From Mesotaenium endlicherianum (Eukaryota > Streptophyta > Zygnematophyceae > Zygnematales > Mesotaeniaceae), in assembly GCA_009602735.1 (NCBI GenBank), contig WELA01009811.1, positions 254,034-318,033 on the forward strand: a stretch of 64,000 nucleotides of DNA, given 5' to 3'. The notes under the pieces are model-generated. The model saw only the letters and a program-made list of their open reading frames with translations. It did not search any database and was not told the origin of the DNA. The position numbers were made by a program, and so were the translations under genes. Of this stretch, positions 22,520 to 32,483 are shown in pieces (position 1 is the first letter of the stretch; each line of letters opens with the position of its first letter).

Positions 22520-24187
22520 ATGACTCAAAAGTCATAACTCAATAGGAATAGAAGGGCGGAAGAGGCACATGCAGAATACTTGCAATTCCGTGGAGACATC
22601 GAATCATCTTCCATCACCGCTCGGGAATCACAACGACTCCAACAACAGCGGGAGGCGTAGAAGAAGAAGGAGGAGGAGGAACAGGCCAGACTGAGGCAGG
22701 AAGAAGTGGACAGAAAAGCTGCAGAGGAGGCCAAGAAAGCAGAGGAGGAGAGGCAAGCTGAGGAGAAGCGGAAGCAGCAGGCTGAAGAAGAAGAACAGAG
22801 GAGAATCAGCAGCTACCGCTACACGGTGCTGGGCAAGGGCTTTGATCTACTGGAGGAGGCCTTCAAGTATGCCCAGAGAAGTCGCAGTGAGTCGCAGAAG
22901 GAAATCCTCCAGAGGGAAGGGGAGACATCCGAAAACTTTGACAAGTATATAGAGGTCGGCACAGGGCTCCTCCTCTACCACGATTACGCCAGGATGGTAG
23001 GATATACCATCGGAGAGGCCAAGGCAATGGCCCAGGTGAACGAAGCAGGAGCTGTCTCGATTCCTGGTATCTGGGGGGCAGATAGGGTCATCAGGACGAT
23101 CCCCATGGACGCGGATAGCTTCAAGGACTCAACACCCCACAACAGGTTCAAGGCCATGTACAATGAGGTGGAGAGGAGGAGCTGGGAATTCTTGGCCAGA
23201 GAAACCAGTCAGCTGGACTTTGCAGGGCACTGGTACCCTTGTACTCTCAAAAAGACAGACGCTGCCTTCTTCCAAAAGCCCACTGATTGGCGGTGGATGA
23301 CCATCAACATGTGGGACCAGCAGAATGACAGGGCGACGGATGAGGATTTCCTGACAGACCTAAACGGGAACATAATATTGCCCCCTCACATTGCGGCTTG
23401 GGACCCAAGATTGGATGGAGTCAGAGACTGCATGAGCGAAGAGATGCAGGGGGACAGAAGCAGGGCCCGAGAGTCATTCTCCAAAGGGAAGCACGCTTAT
23501 GCCAAATGGGCAAGTAAGCAGGGGGAAAAGGACCTCTATGCGGTCCGGACTCAGCAGCCCCCACCAGCACCCAAAAGGGGAAGGTCAGTAGGATATTCTT
23601 TTTCTCGGGAAGAGCTGGAGCAGCGGACAGAAGAGACCCCAGAAGTCTCAGAGGAACCCGGGGACGGAGAGGAGGAGGAGTCAGAGGAAGACAAGGAGGA
23701 AGGCAAGGAGGAGGACACTAGCCCCGCCGTGATCCTGACACCTGCCACATCCCCTGTAAGGGAGAAGACGGGGTTGGCCCTGCAGCAACTCGCTGAAGAG
23801 GAGGATATCACTTGGCTGGGAACTGCCAGAGGACAGAGCCCATCTCCAGGCAAGGAGACCCAGTCGGACAGGGCAGACAGGAGGGCTGCTCGGGAGATAG
23901 CCAGAGGCCTGCCAGCATCTCCCTCGCAGAGAGGGCATGTACCCTTGGCTCATGTCATGCGACATCCTTCCGGGATGCCGGTATACGTACCTGTAAGTTT
24001 GAGGGCTGCTCAGGAGAAGGCTGCCTCCCTTCAGTTTCAGACTGTGCAGGAGGAAACAGCCCAGTTACTGCGTTCTCCGCCGGGTCCTTACACCGAACCC
24101 CCTTCTCTGACAGGCTTCAGAAGACCCCAAGAGAGGAGGAGGTCTGGCTCCCCTCAGCATAGGGCCTCAGGGACATCTCCCTCCTAA
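22520..24187 (+). CDS. Element B extra ORF (ORF3), function unknown
   Basis: An open frame 22706-24187 (493 codons) on the element's coding strand between the chromodomain and the 3' LTR. The same phase reaches back to an ATG at 22520 if TAA 22535-22537 and TAG 22658-22660 are read through. The N-terminus is a Glu/Lys/Gln/Ala-rich coiled coil. A folded-looking middle contains RYTVLGKGFDLLEEAFKYA, a run of aromatic-rich motifs and DWRWMTINMWDQQ. The C-terminus is an acidic tract followed by a Ser/Pro/Arg-rich tail. No transmembrane helix or envelope-like feature is seen. It could be a captured gag-like or host-derived gene. Family not recognised. Confidence 0.65.
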
Positions 24188-24261
24188 GGGCAGCAGGCTG
24201 GGGATAAGAGGGACAGCACGCTGTAATTAGTGATAGTGTTGTCGAGGCGACAACATGATAA

Positions 24262-24272
24262 GTTGGAGGGAT
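24262..24272 (+). promoter_or_regulatory. polypurine tract of element B
   Basis: AGTTGGAGGGA immediately precedes the 3' LTR start. A short hairpin (GTTGTCG, 3-nt loop, CGACAAC) lies just upstream at about 24237-24253. Confidence 0.6.
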
Positions 24273-24992
24273 TGTAATGAATCGGTATACTGGTTGATAT
24301 AATATTCATTTAAATAATATAGTTGAATAAGTTCAGCCTGCTGAACTCTAGTTAACAATCAGTCTGCTGGACTTTATACTTAATATCAGTTTAATGACTT
24401 GGCCGGAAGTAGCAGGCTGAGGTCACCTTAAGTCAGCTTGCTGACACATTCTTTGACAGCCAGCTGACTTCCGTACTCGGTAGCAGCGAACTGCCTCGAT
24501 ATGCATCTAAGTGTGGTATGCTAGATGAATGGCCAGATGACATCCCTATGATGGATGGCGATTCGGGATGATGGGAGATGGCGGTGGATTTGGTTAACCG
24601 AGGTCCTACCAACGTGGTTAACTCTCGGGTAGGCGGTGCCATCGCACTGACCGTTGAACAGTAAACTCATTCCATGCACATACGCTAGACATTGCTCTCG
24701 AGTTCGGCATTCGGAAACGAGGCCAACTCTCTTGTACAGCTTACTGAGAGAGATCTGAATCCAAGGCGAGAAGTCATTGATACGCACTGTCTTCTAACCT
24801 TGCTTATGTATGAGTTTACTGATCTGCATTATTGAGGTAGTTTACTCGCATTTGACTTACGAGTATTATTCCCTGCTAGTGTATTGTCCTTTGCCGTTTA
24901 ACCAGTTAACGGAAAATGCCATAAAGATTACTTGCTGATATAAAGATCTTTATTAATTGTTAATCGCCTATTTGGTAAGACGATTCATTTCA
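24273..24992 (+). repeat. 3' LTR of element B
   Basis: Matches the 5' LTR 16158-16882, starts TGTAATGAATC and ends CATTTCA. It is followed by target duplication CTAAG at 24993-24997. Confidence 0.93.
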
Positions 24993-24997
24993 CTAAG

Positions 24998-26026
24998 CGA
25001 GGTAACAAGTATATCATGGTCATGATTGAGCATTTCTCTAAGTGGATAGAGGTCGTGCCTCTGACTGCTAAGGAAAGTCTAGGGACCGCGAAAGCGCTTC
25101 TCAATGGTGTGATTGTGCATCATGGAGCTCCAGCAGAAGTGCTGACAGACCAAGGGTCTGAGTTGCAAGGGTCTTTTCAGAAACTCTTGGATAGATGTTT
25201 CATCGATCATCGCACTACGTCTAGAGATCATCCGCAAGCAGATGGTGTGGCAGAAAGGATGGAGCAAACCATTAAGTTTGCTTTGCGCAAGTTTTGCCTT
25301 GAGCATGACAAGCGTGACTGGGATCTGGCCCTGCCATGGCTGGTTATAGGTTACACATTTAGCAAGCAGGCTGCCTTGGCAAATTACTCGCCATATCAGA
25401 TGCTGTTTGGCAGAAGTCCAGTAGTGCCCAGCAGCATCAAGCAGGAGATTGAACAGGCGAAAGACCTGGACAGCCCTGATGAATTGCTAAAAGTGATGGT
25501 ACGCCGTAAGGCGATATTTGAGCGCATGATGCCGGCTGCGCTGGACAATATGAAAATTGCATTGAAAAGAGATACGCAGCGTTACGCTAGGACACAAGAC
25601 GGGAGCTACCGCATGCAGATGACGCAGATTCAAGAAGAAAACTTTGTCTACCGCAAGCGCCAAACCAAGACCACCATCGACACCAGTTCAGGTGCAGTGA
25701 TCTTACGCTTGAAACATGCGTTTGACAATAGTGTGTTAGAACTGGAAGGTTCTGATGGTAAAACTATGAGAGACCACGTGCAGAATTGCTGGCTATGCCA
25801 TTTGCCGAATATTGATCCTACGGCTAGGGTTGTGCCCGAGGAATTGGTGCCAGCCACACCTTGTGCCAGCTGCAAAGTGCTGGATGATCAGGAAGCAATG
25901 GTAACTTGCGATAAGTGTGGTGCCCGTTGGCACACTTTTTGCATTGACGAGGAAGAGATTATGGTAGGACAATGGGAATGTCCTAACTGCCTTCCTAAAC
26001 CCCCTAGCTGCAGGGCTGGAAAATAA
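24998..26026 (+). CDS. Element A integrase catalytic core with C-terminal PHD finger
   Basis: Resumes the integrase split by element B (RGNKYIMVMIEHF). DDE core: LTDQGSELQGSF provides the second Asp, and DHPQADGVAERMEQTI the Glu-bearing helix. After the GPY-type C-terminal region, where a chromodomain would normally stand, there is a C4HC3 PHD zinc finger. Its ligands are CASC, CDKC, H in RWHTFC, and W-x-CPNC (about 25862-26000). An extra CWLC pair precedes it. PHD fingers of this class commonly read histone H3 tails, so the finger probably helps choose integration sites (inference). The frame is open from 24998 to the stop at 26026. Confidence 0.9.
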   Translation, partial: RGNKYIMVMIEHFSKWIEVVPLTAKESLGTAKALLNGVIVHHGAPAEVLTDQGSELQGSFQKLLDRCFIDHRTTSRDHPQADGVAERMEQTIKFALRKFCLEHDKRDWDLALPWLVIGYTFSKQAALANYSPYQMLFGRSPVVPSSIKQEIEQAKDLDSPDELLKVMVRRKAIFERMMPAALDNMKIALKRDTQRYARTQDGSYRMQMTQIQEENFVYRKRQTKTTIDTSSGAVILRLKHAFDNSVLELEGSDGKTMRDHVQNCWLCHLPNIDPTARVVPEELVPATPCASCKVLDDQEAMVTCDKCGARWHTFCIDEEEIMVGQWECPNCLPKPPSCRAGK

Positions 26027-26061
26027 TAGGTTTCAGCAGAAAAGGCAGGGACGCCTCAACT

Positions 26062-26390
26062 GAAAGGGAGGGGTGTAAGAGGAATTAAGGCGAGGCAAGT
26101 ATTTTCAAAATTTTCTGCTAAGTCTTAGGATAAGCAGATGGTGAGAGCTGGGTGAAGAAGAACGTTGCCTTGAGTGTTGGTCATTGTTGCATGGTGCAAG
26201 TTCAGGAGCCCAGGGATGGGTTAACCCTGGTAAGGCTTGTCACCGACACACGTGCAAAGGTCGATCAACCATGTTTGCCCACACGTGAGGAGGGCCGCCG
26301 ACACATCAACCAGGTCGAAGGCACACGTGCTGAAAGGCTACGCACGTGCCGAGGGATACCTTCTGATAAATTTCTGATACCTTCTGCAGA
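26062..26390 (+). repeat. Element A polypurine tract and truncated 3' LTR (U3)
   Basis: GAAAGGGAGGGG at 26062-26073 is a polypurine tract and is followed by TGTAAGAGG, a plausible LTR start at 26074. Unlike those of B, E and H, this LTR has no counterpart on the left. Sequence resembling element C begins near 26390, so the LTR appears cut short. Confidence 0.55.
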
Positions 26391-26394
26391 CCTG

Positions 26395-26690
26395 TCACCT
26401 TCATATTTGAAAAATATTTTCTGCTGGTGTTTATTTATTGTCGTGAGGTCTAAAATTAACCTCAACTTCTTTCCCTCGACTACATTGAGGGGGAAAATGC
26501 ACATTGGTGGGTCTCTCCCTTTCCACTCTTCTGCAGCTCCAGAATCCAATAGTTCTTTAATAGTGTCCCTTGTGTTATCTGGGAATTTTCTCACTCCCCC
26601 ATGGTTGTTTTTCTTAAATTTCCCAGGAAGCCCTTCCTGATTCCACATCAATTGGTAACCTGTACTTATTACTGACAATAGAAAAGAGCT
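26395..26690 (-). pseudogene. Element C reverse transcriptase N-terminal fragment
   Basis: The frame has TIKELLDSGAAEEW, IFPLNVVEG and LRLILDLTTINKH, the fingers region of a reverse transcriptase. The YxDD palm motif is missing. Family assignment (DIRS-like) is tentative. Confidence 0.6.
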
Positions 26691-27151
26691 GTAGCACCAG
26701 CTTCTCCACCAAGGTAGTTGATTTCTGAGTCTATGGCTCGTATTCAAAGGCTCTTCCACTGCCAGATTTTTTCTTGCCTGGACAAGGCTCTTGCCTTACA
26801 ACAAAATGTGGAGACGCTCATTGTCATCACACACTGCTCCCCCCACAAAAGTCCACCAATGTGGTTCTCATACAATCATGTAACCATAACCTTATCATTT
26901 GTACAAGCTCATGCATCAATTTTACCAATTTCATCAGCACATAATTCGTAGCAACATGCCTCATATTATTCAACTTTGGAATTCCAGGCTCATATACATT
27001 TCAATGAATTCAATCTGACCAATATGGTCCTGACAGCTCTGGAAATATGCCATTCATCAGCTACTCTTAGCCAATTCTATGATTTATGCACTTATCGACT
27101 CTACTGTTGCCTGAACTGGGGTGGGTGAGGTGCCATCATTAGAGGCCCTTG

Positions 27152-28148
27152 CTAGTGAAAATGCAACTGAGGTGGTATGATAGGAGTTGCTCTAGTCTCC
27201 ATTCGTCCATCATGTTTCTTAGGTTGGTGGCACTCAGTGGACAAATGTCCCAATTGGCCACAATTATAGCAGTAGATAGGAAGTCCATTCTTAGTGTATC
27301 CAGATCTGTTATATCTCTCAAGCCTGCCCTTAGGAGCGTCATCTTTTTCTGTAACCTTCTTGCTCATACACATGGCAGGCATCCAGGTCTTCTTTTTCAG
27401 GACTCTTGCCATTCATAGCGCATTTCTTCAGTACTTCATTCACTGTTGGCCAGGAGTATTCCTCGGCCAGCCAGATTAACTTCTTCCTGAATGCAATGAT
27501 TGTCAAAATAGACGACAATAAAGTACCTGTGCTGTCATAATCTCCATTATTGATGACCTCTTGGGCTTGTAGGGCTGCTTCCTCCAGTTTGTTGCGGTAC
27601 TTGAGCTGAATTTTGTTGCCTTCATTCAGCTTACTTATGCCCGCCATGTTTCTTACTTTTTTCAGACGCTTGAACTCTCAAGCTAACTGATTATGCTTAG
27701 CATCTGATTCTTGTACAGGCCTCTTGGTCTTGTTTTGCTCCCTGTCTGCCGTGAGGACCTGCATGACTTGTACCAGTGCGTCTACCTTCTGGCTTAACTC
27801 TGCTACTTGCGGATGGGGAACTTGGCTCTGCACCAGTCTTGCTTCTTCTACTTGAGCCGGTAGCGGGGATTGGTGAGAGGAAAGGGCTGCTAGAACTCGC
27901 TCCTGAGTCATGTTGAGCAGAGTCTCCTTGTCTGCATCTGATAGCATCTCCAGGCTTGCTTGTGAGCTACTTGATGTTTCGTGGCCTTTTGCCTTCTCTG
28001 CTGTCTTATCCGTTGGATTAGGCTGATTGCCTGTCATGGCTGAAGCAACTGTACTATCAGAGGAAAGACAAGAAGAGAGAGCGATGTGCTTGAGAGCTTG
28101 CTCTCGCACGCTGCTTGTTATAGGAATTTTGTGGAAAACTATAGACAT
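27152..28148 (-). pseudogene. gag: Element C Gag-like protein with CCHC knuckle
   Basis: Frames 28148-27678, 27647-27339 and 27412-27152 are consecutive pieces of one Gag-like protein separated by shifts. They comprise a Ser/Gln-rich N-terminus with a possible coiled coil (VAELSQKVDALVQVMQVL), a conserved-looking helical region (LSSILTIIAFRKKLIWL) and a zinc knuckle CYNCGQLGHLSTEC. Confidence 0.6.
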
Positions 28149-28469
28149 CTAACTAGGTACTCTTGCAATTTTGCACTGCAATGGCTCGCTAATAACTTCC
28201 TACTTGGTTAAGTAATGGAAAATTGGCTATGGAGGATTTGGGTAAGGAGCTTGCTGACGTGCAATTGCGCGGTCATACATTGAGATTGACTTATTTGCAA
28301 ATATTTCATATATCGCAAATCTTGCAGCTATGTCTCAAAACTTCATTTTAGGCACGTCGCTCACGCATCTAAGGTTTATGACCTGAACGGACCTGAATCG
28401 AACTGAAGAAGCGCTGTTGGTGGACATACATATGAACCTCAAAGTTGTTAGAACTTGTGTTCACAGGAA

Positions 28470-28714
28470 CCCTAGGGCATGGGGTGATAACTCGCGCTAA
28501 TTTTCCGATTTTTAAATATAGGCCCTTAAAATTTTGAATCCTTTCTCAAAATTTGATTTTTGGTAGCTATTAACACATGTTTATTTCATTGAAGGGCGCT
28601 AATTCACTATACAAATTTTGAGCTTTTGATTCCAAGTCGTTATTTTTTATCTTTGAATTCTGAGCTCTATTTCACCCAAATTTTGGAGAGGAGTTACTAC
28701 CCCATGCCCTAGGG
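28470..28714. mobile_element. MITE-like inverted-repeat element, 245 bp
   Basis: Terminal inverted repeats CCCTAGGGCATGGGGT (28470-28485) and its reverse complement (28699-28714) enclose an AT-rich, gene-less interior. The repeat continues imperfectly inward as RRTAACTC. No clear target duplication is seen, so the superfamily is open. Confidence 0.7.
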
Positions 28715-29695
28715 CCTGTTCCATAGCCGCACGTGAATCATGTGCTTGTTTGCAGCTGCTAGATATCTGCTAACACAGCAACATCCTTCTAAACTGTTTC
28801 TACGACTCCAGCTTCACTGTATCACATAGTGCTTCTTTTGGCATGATATAGGATCCATGCTCTTACCTTCTTTGCAAGGTTTGTTAGCTCTACACTGTTA
28901 ACAACCTTTATCGCAAAGGAAGCATCTGTGGGAATCCCTTCATGGTATTCCTTGTTGATGTGAGTTCTCACTGAGGGTTGTATACTCCCGTATAAAGATG
29001 TATGACATACTCATTATGACATACTCATTATGGGTTCTTAACTTCCATCTTGTATGAATGTTAGTCAGAGTAAGAAACGTGCATGTTTTCAATGTTGGCC
29101 TTCAGGCATGCAGCTCCAGTACTCTTTATGTCAAACACATAATCTCTCAATCATTTGGTGCACTGACTTGGAGATTCTTAGCGGTTGCTCGGCTGTGCAT
29201 GTCGCTGGTAAGGCCGTCGAAGATGTGCGATGACACTTTGATGCTATTCTTAGTGCAGGTGGGAGCACGGGTTGCATTAAAAACTGGCGTACCTCAGATC
29301 AGAGGGACGTTGCAATTTCTCACTCAATGTCAATGGTACGAAGTATGTGCTGCGATAGCCATCTGCTTTGTTATGTCGCCATATTACAGCCATCAGAGCA
29401 TCTGATGACAATCAATTTACATTGCAAGGCTTAGACCCTCTTAAGATGGGGTAGGCTAGCTTCTGTAATATGTCTATTTGTACTCAAAAAGTCAGGTCCA
29501 AAACGCTATCTACTAACCTAATTTTATATGCAGAATTGTAGGATGCAAGTCAAATGCAGCTGCATAAAAATTAGTTGGACAATCTTCTGTGACTTTTATC
29601 TTTTGATTAAGCAAGGTAAAACTCAATTGGCAATTCTTTAGAAGAAACTTGGTGTTTTTTGCAATGTATTTAGACACACAAATCTAAAGTACTAG
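28715..29695. other. no gene seen; one 14-bp tandem duplication
   Basis: AT-rich sequence. GACATACTCATTAT is duplicated in tandem at about 29006-29033. A 115-codon plus-strand frame (29058-29405) has no recognisable motif. Confidence 0.4.
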
Positions 29696-29832
29696 TTGCG
29701 TCTCGAGCTGCGGGAAAATGGTGTCGAGGGACATGGGGACCTTCAGAGTCTTGAATTAGCTAAGCTTTGTAAGGAACTCAATTCGTATAGTGACGAGAAT
29801 GTGGAATTTGAGCTGCGAATCAAAGTGTTGAA
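29696..29832 (+). pseudogene. unknown open frame interrupted by hAT element D, left part
   Basis: Reads in frame up to the hAT insertion (LAKLCKELNSYSDENVEF, LRIKVL). Crossing the target duplication, the frame continues at 36082 with one TAG. The protein family is not recognised. It may be a host exon or part of an older transposon. Confidence 0.45.
29825..29832. repeat. target-site duplication of hAT element D, left (GTGTTGAA)
   Basis: Matches 36082-36089 (GTGCTGAG) at 6 of 8 positions. Eight bases is the hAT duplication length. Confidence 0.75.
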
Positions 29833-30959
29833 CAGGGTTATGCCGTACGCCGTAGAGGTCAACTCTCGTTCCTTTAAATAAGCGTACTACGTCTGTACGC
29901 ACGTACTAAGCGTACAAAAAAAATTTACTCGTGCGCGCCGCCCAGTAACGCGTCGACGCCTTCACGTCGGGGATTGTATGCTTCAGTTCACGTCTGAATT
30001 TCAATATAGCGTCGATCGACGGGATAATGAGATGAAAGTACGATATTGTCAGGTTGCTGCAGCAACGGCGGGAACTCAGAATTTTGCAAAATTTTACCGA
30101 AGGGTGTTCACCAATATTTTTGAAATTGCGAACTTTGCTCATGGATGTTCCTCGCTAGCAGCGAAGCACGCTGCCACGACCCCTTTGAGGCCAAGCCTGA
30201 GGGTTACCTACATAACAATTTAGTTGCCCATTTCAATTCATTCTGCAGCACCATTCAGCCTGTAAGTTGCATTTCTTGCCTTTCGTTCACCTCCATCACT
30301 TTGTTGCTGTATGCACTTGCTTGCTATAGCAGGCGTCAACATATTCTCTTCACTTCGTGATTCTAATGTGCGTGCTTTTTTATGTATAATGTACATTCTC
30401 GACTGAGATGGCCTCAATGACCTGTTCTATCTTGCTTCTTATAGTCTCTACGCTGCTCAGTATTTCAGATTTGTATTGTACCGATTGCTCTGACAAGTTT
30501 TCAAATGTCACTCAAATTTGTCTTGGCCCGTATAGCCTTTTGCTTACATTCTATTCAACAGTTTTGCTTGATATACTTTCAGGGACGTCGACTGAAGAAA
30601 GTGGCCGGACATTCATACTGCCACTTGGCCGATTTGCCAATTTCGATAAGGTCAGTCTGCTCCCCCTCTTTGCTTTTTCATTTGTCCTTCCTGTTTGATA
30701 ATCTCTTACATTTTTTTTTGTGTAATGGCCTCATTGTTGGATGTTTAGCATTTCGATTGTTACCATGTAGGGATGTATTTGTATACCAAATTAGCATGGT
30801 CCAATTGCTCTTATGTGTACTGAATCTTTTGTGCCCTTTGTTTTCTATGTGTCTTCAATATAGAAGGCTTTGGAAACTCACCTCTACTGTCCTCCTACAC
30901 GTGCATCAGGTACTTGGCCCCCCCTCCTTCCTCTTTTGTGCACTCTCTTTTTGTAGTGG

Positions 30960-31380
30960 AGTATGTCTCGTTGTTGATGGCTGCTCTCTTGCTCGCCTGC
31001 TCACGTGCTGCTGCTGTTTTTCTTTCCTGTTACTACTTTTTCTCTTTCTAGTTGTTGTGTCTTTGCTTTCCAGTTGCTAATCTCATGCTCTTGTCCTTCT
31101 CTGCCTCTGCTCTTTTGCTTTCTGGTTGCTGTGTCTTTGCCTTCCAATTCCTGCTGTGATGCTCTTTTGTGTTCTTGTAGCTGCTTTCTTGCTTCTTTGC
31201 TGCTAGTCTGATGCTCGTTTGCTTCTCCGCTTGTGCTCTTTTGCTATCCTGCTGCTGCCTGCTTGCTCGCCTGTTGGTCTCTTGCTCTTTTCCTTTATCG
31301 CTGCTGCTTTTGTGCTTCCTGGTGATGCTCTATTGCTTTCCTGTTGATGCTCTGATGCTCTGTTGCTCTATTGCGCGAGC
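30960..31380 (+). repeat. pyrimidine-rich degenerate repeat inside element D
   Basis: Strongly C/T-biased plus strand with many TTGCT and CTGCTG words. The open frames across it are low-complexity and not credible genes. It probably lies in the 5' leader or first intron of the transposase gene. Confidence 0.55.
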
Positions 31381-31819
31381 AGGCCAAAAGGAGCAAGGCG
31401 GCAACCCTTGCACCTACCGACACGCCACAATCATCCGAGTCCTTTATCGGGTCCGTTGCCCCCCCCTCCCTCCCTTCCATCTCTCTTGCTATCTTTTCTG
31501 GCTTGCCTTGTTCTTTATGCTCGTTTCTTCTGTGTGCTCTCTGCGCTGTCTCCTTGTGCTTGCTTGTTTGTGTCCTGTCGCTTACAGCTACCTTTACGTT
31601 GCATTGTTTTACAACTTTGTCTCCTTGTTTGTCTTGTGTGAAGCATGGAAACACAGGAAGGAGTTAGTAGACCCCCTTGTGCCTATCGACGCGTGTGCCT
31701 ATTGTCGCGTGAGTGACCTCAACACGTGGACAGGTGCCTTGACCCTCCCTCCTTCCTCTTTCCCGCTCTGTCTTGTGTCCCTTGATTTCTCTTGTCGGGC
31801 CTAGCTGCCAGCCCCTTGC

Positions 31820-32350
31820 GTGCTTTTGTGGGGCTGGTTGCCAGTCCTTTGCGTGCTGTTTGAGGATTTTAGTCGGGGCGGGCTGCCTGCCCCTTGCTTG
31901 CTCTTGTTGGGGCTGGTTGCCAGCCCCGTGCTTGCTCTTGTTGGGGCTGGCTGCCAGCCCCTTGCTTGCTGCTGTTGGGGCTGGAGGCCAGCCCGTGCTT
32001 GCTGTTTAGGGTTTAGTTGGGGCGGGCTTGCTTGCTGTTTTAGGATCTTAGTTGAGGCTGGGTGTTGTCGTGCTTGCTCGTGTGGGGGCTGGCGGCCAAC
32101 CCCGTGCGTGATCTTGTCGGGGCTGGCTGCCAGCCCCTTGCTTGCTGCTGTTGGGGCTGGCGGCCAGCCCGTGCTTGCTATTTTAGGATTTAGTCAGGGC
32201 GGGCTTGCTTGCTGTTTTAGGGTCTTAGTTGGCGCTGGTTGTTGTCCTGCTTGCTTGTATTGGGGCTGGCGGCCAACCTCATGCGTGCTCTTGTCGGGGC
32301 TGGCTGCCAGCCCCTTGCTTGTTGCTGTTGGGGCTGGCGGCCAGCCCGTG
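31820..32350 (+). repeat. palindromic minisatellite inside element D
   Basis: About ten copies of a palindromic core of the type GGGGCTGGCTGCCAGCCCC, for example at about 31907, 31943, 31977, 32118, 32152, 32296 and 32330. They are separated by CTTGCTTGCT-type spacers. Each core can form a stem of eight to nine base pairs. The array sits immediately upstream of the transposase coding region. Confidence 0.8.
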
Positions 32351-32483
32351 CTTTTGTTGGGATTGCCTGCTCTCTTGTTTGCCTATTATTGTGTTTTTGC
32401 ATGTTTAAATGGCATTTGAATGGCATCTTATTATGTCTCTTACAAGTTGTTACTGTACTTCATTATTGCAGGTTTCACGCGCA

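Larger units (their letters stand above)
16158..24992 (+). mobile_element. Element B: chromodomain Ty3/gypsy retrotransposon nested in A
   Basis: Full-length LTR element: LTRs 16158-16882 and 24273-24992, with target duplication CTAAG at 16153-16157 and 24993-24997. A primer-binding site matching initiator tRNA-Met (TGGTATCGGAGC) follows the 5' LTR. The order protease-RT-RNase H-integrase-chromodomain is that of a chromovirus. It carries an extra ORF before the 3' LTR. Stops and shifts make this copy non-functional. Confidence 0.95.
7184..26390 (+). mobile_element. Element A: Ty3/gypsy retrotransposon with C5-DNA methyltransferase and PHD finger
   Basis: Order on the plus strand: Gag, protease, cytosine-5 methyltransferase, linker, RT, RNase H, integrase, PHD finger, polypurine tract, U3 fragment. 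The element is split by element B (16158-24992). Removing B together with one copy of its CTAAG target duplication restores the integrase frame across 16157/24998. In-frame stops lie at 8532, 9953, 11525, 14107, 14676 and 16086, and frameshifts near 9000, 11805, 14635 and 15030, so this copy is inactive. Outer boundaries are uncertain: the left end abuts a dispersed repeat, and the right end meets element C. Confidence 0.85.
26391..28150 (-). mobile_element. Element C: decayed retrotransposon fragment (gag and RT start)
   Basis: On the minus strand, from right to left: a Gag-like N-terminus (28148-27678), a Gag body with one zinc knuckle CYNCGQLGHLSTEC (27647-27152), and the start of a reverse transcriptase (about 26690-26395). 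The RT segment reads FPLNVVEGKKLRLILDL and NKHQQK with FKYEGD. This resembles RTs of DIRS-like or other non-chromovirus elements more than the gypsy copies in this window. No LTRs, RT catalytic core or integrase are present. Confidence 0.65.

Noticed and set aside
31820-32419. 199-codon plus-strand frame rich in Cys/Leu/Gly/Trp
   Set aside because: It is the translation of the palindromic minisatellite; the peptide repeat mirrors the DNA repeat and has no domain.
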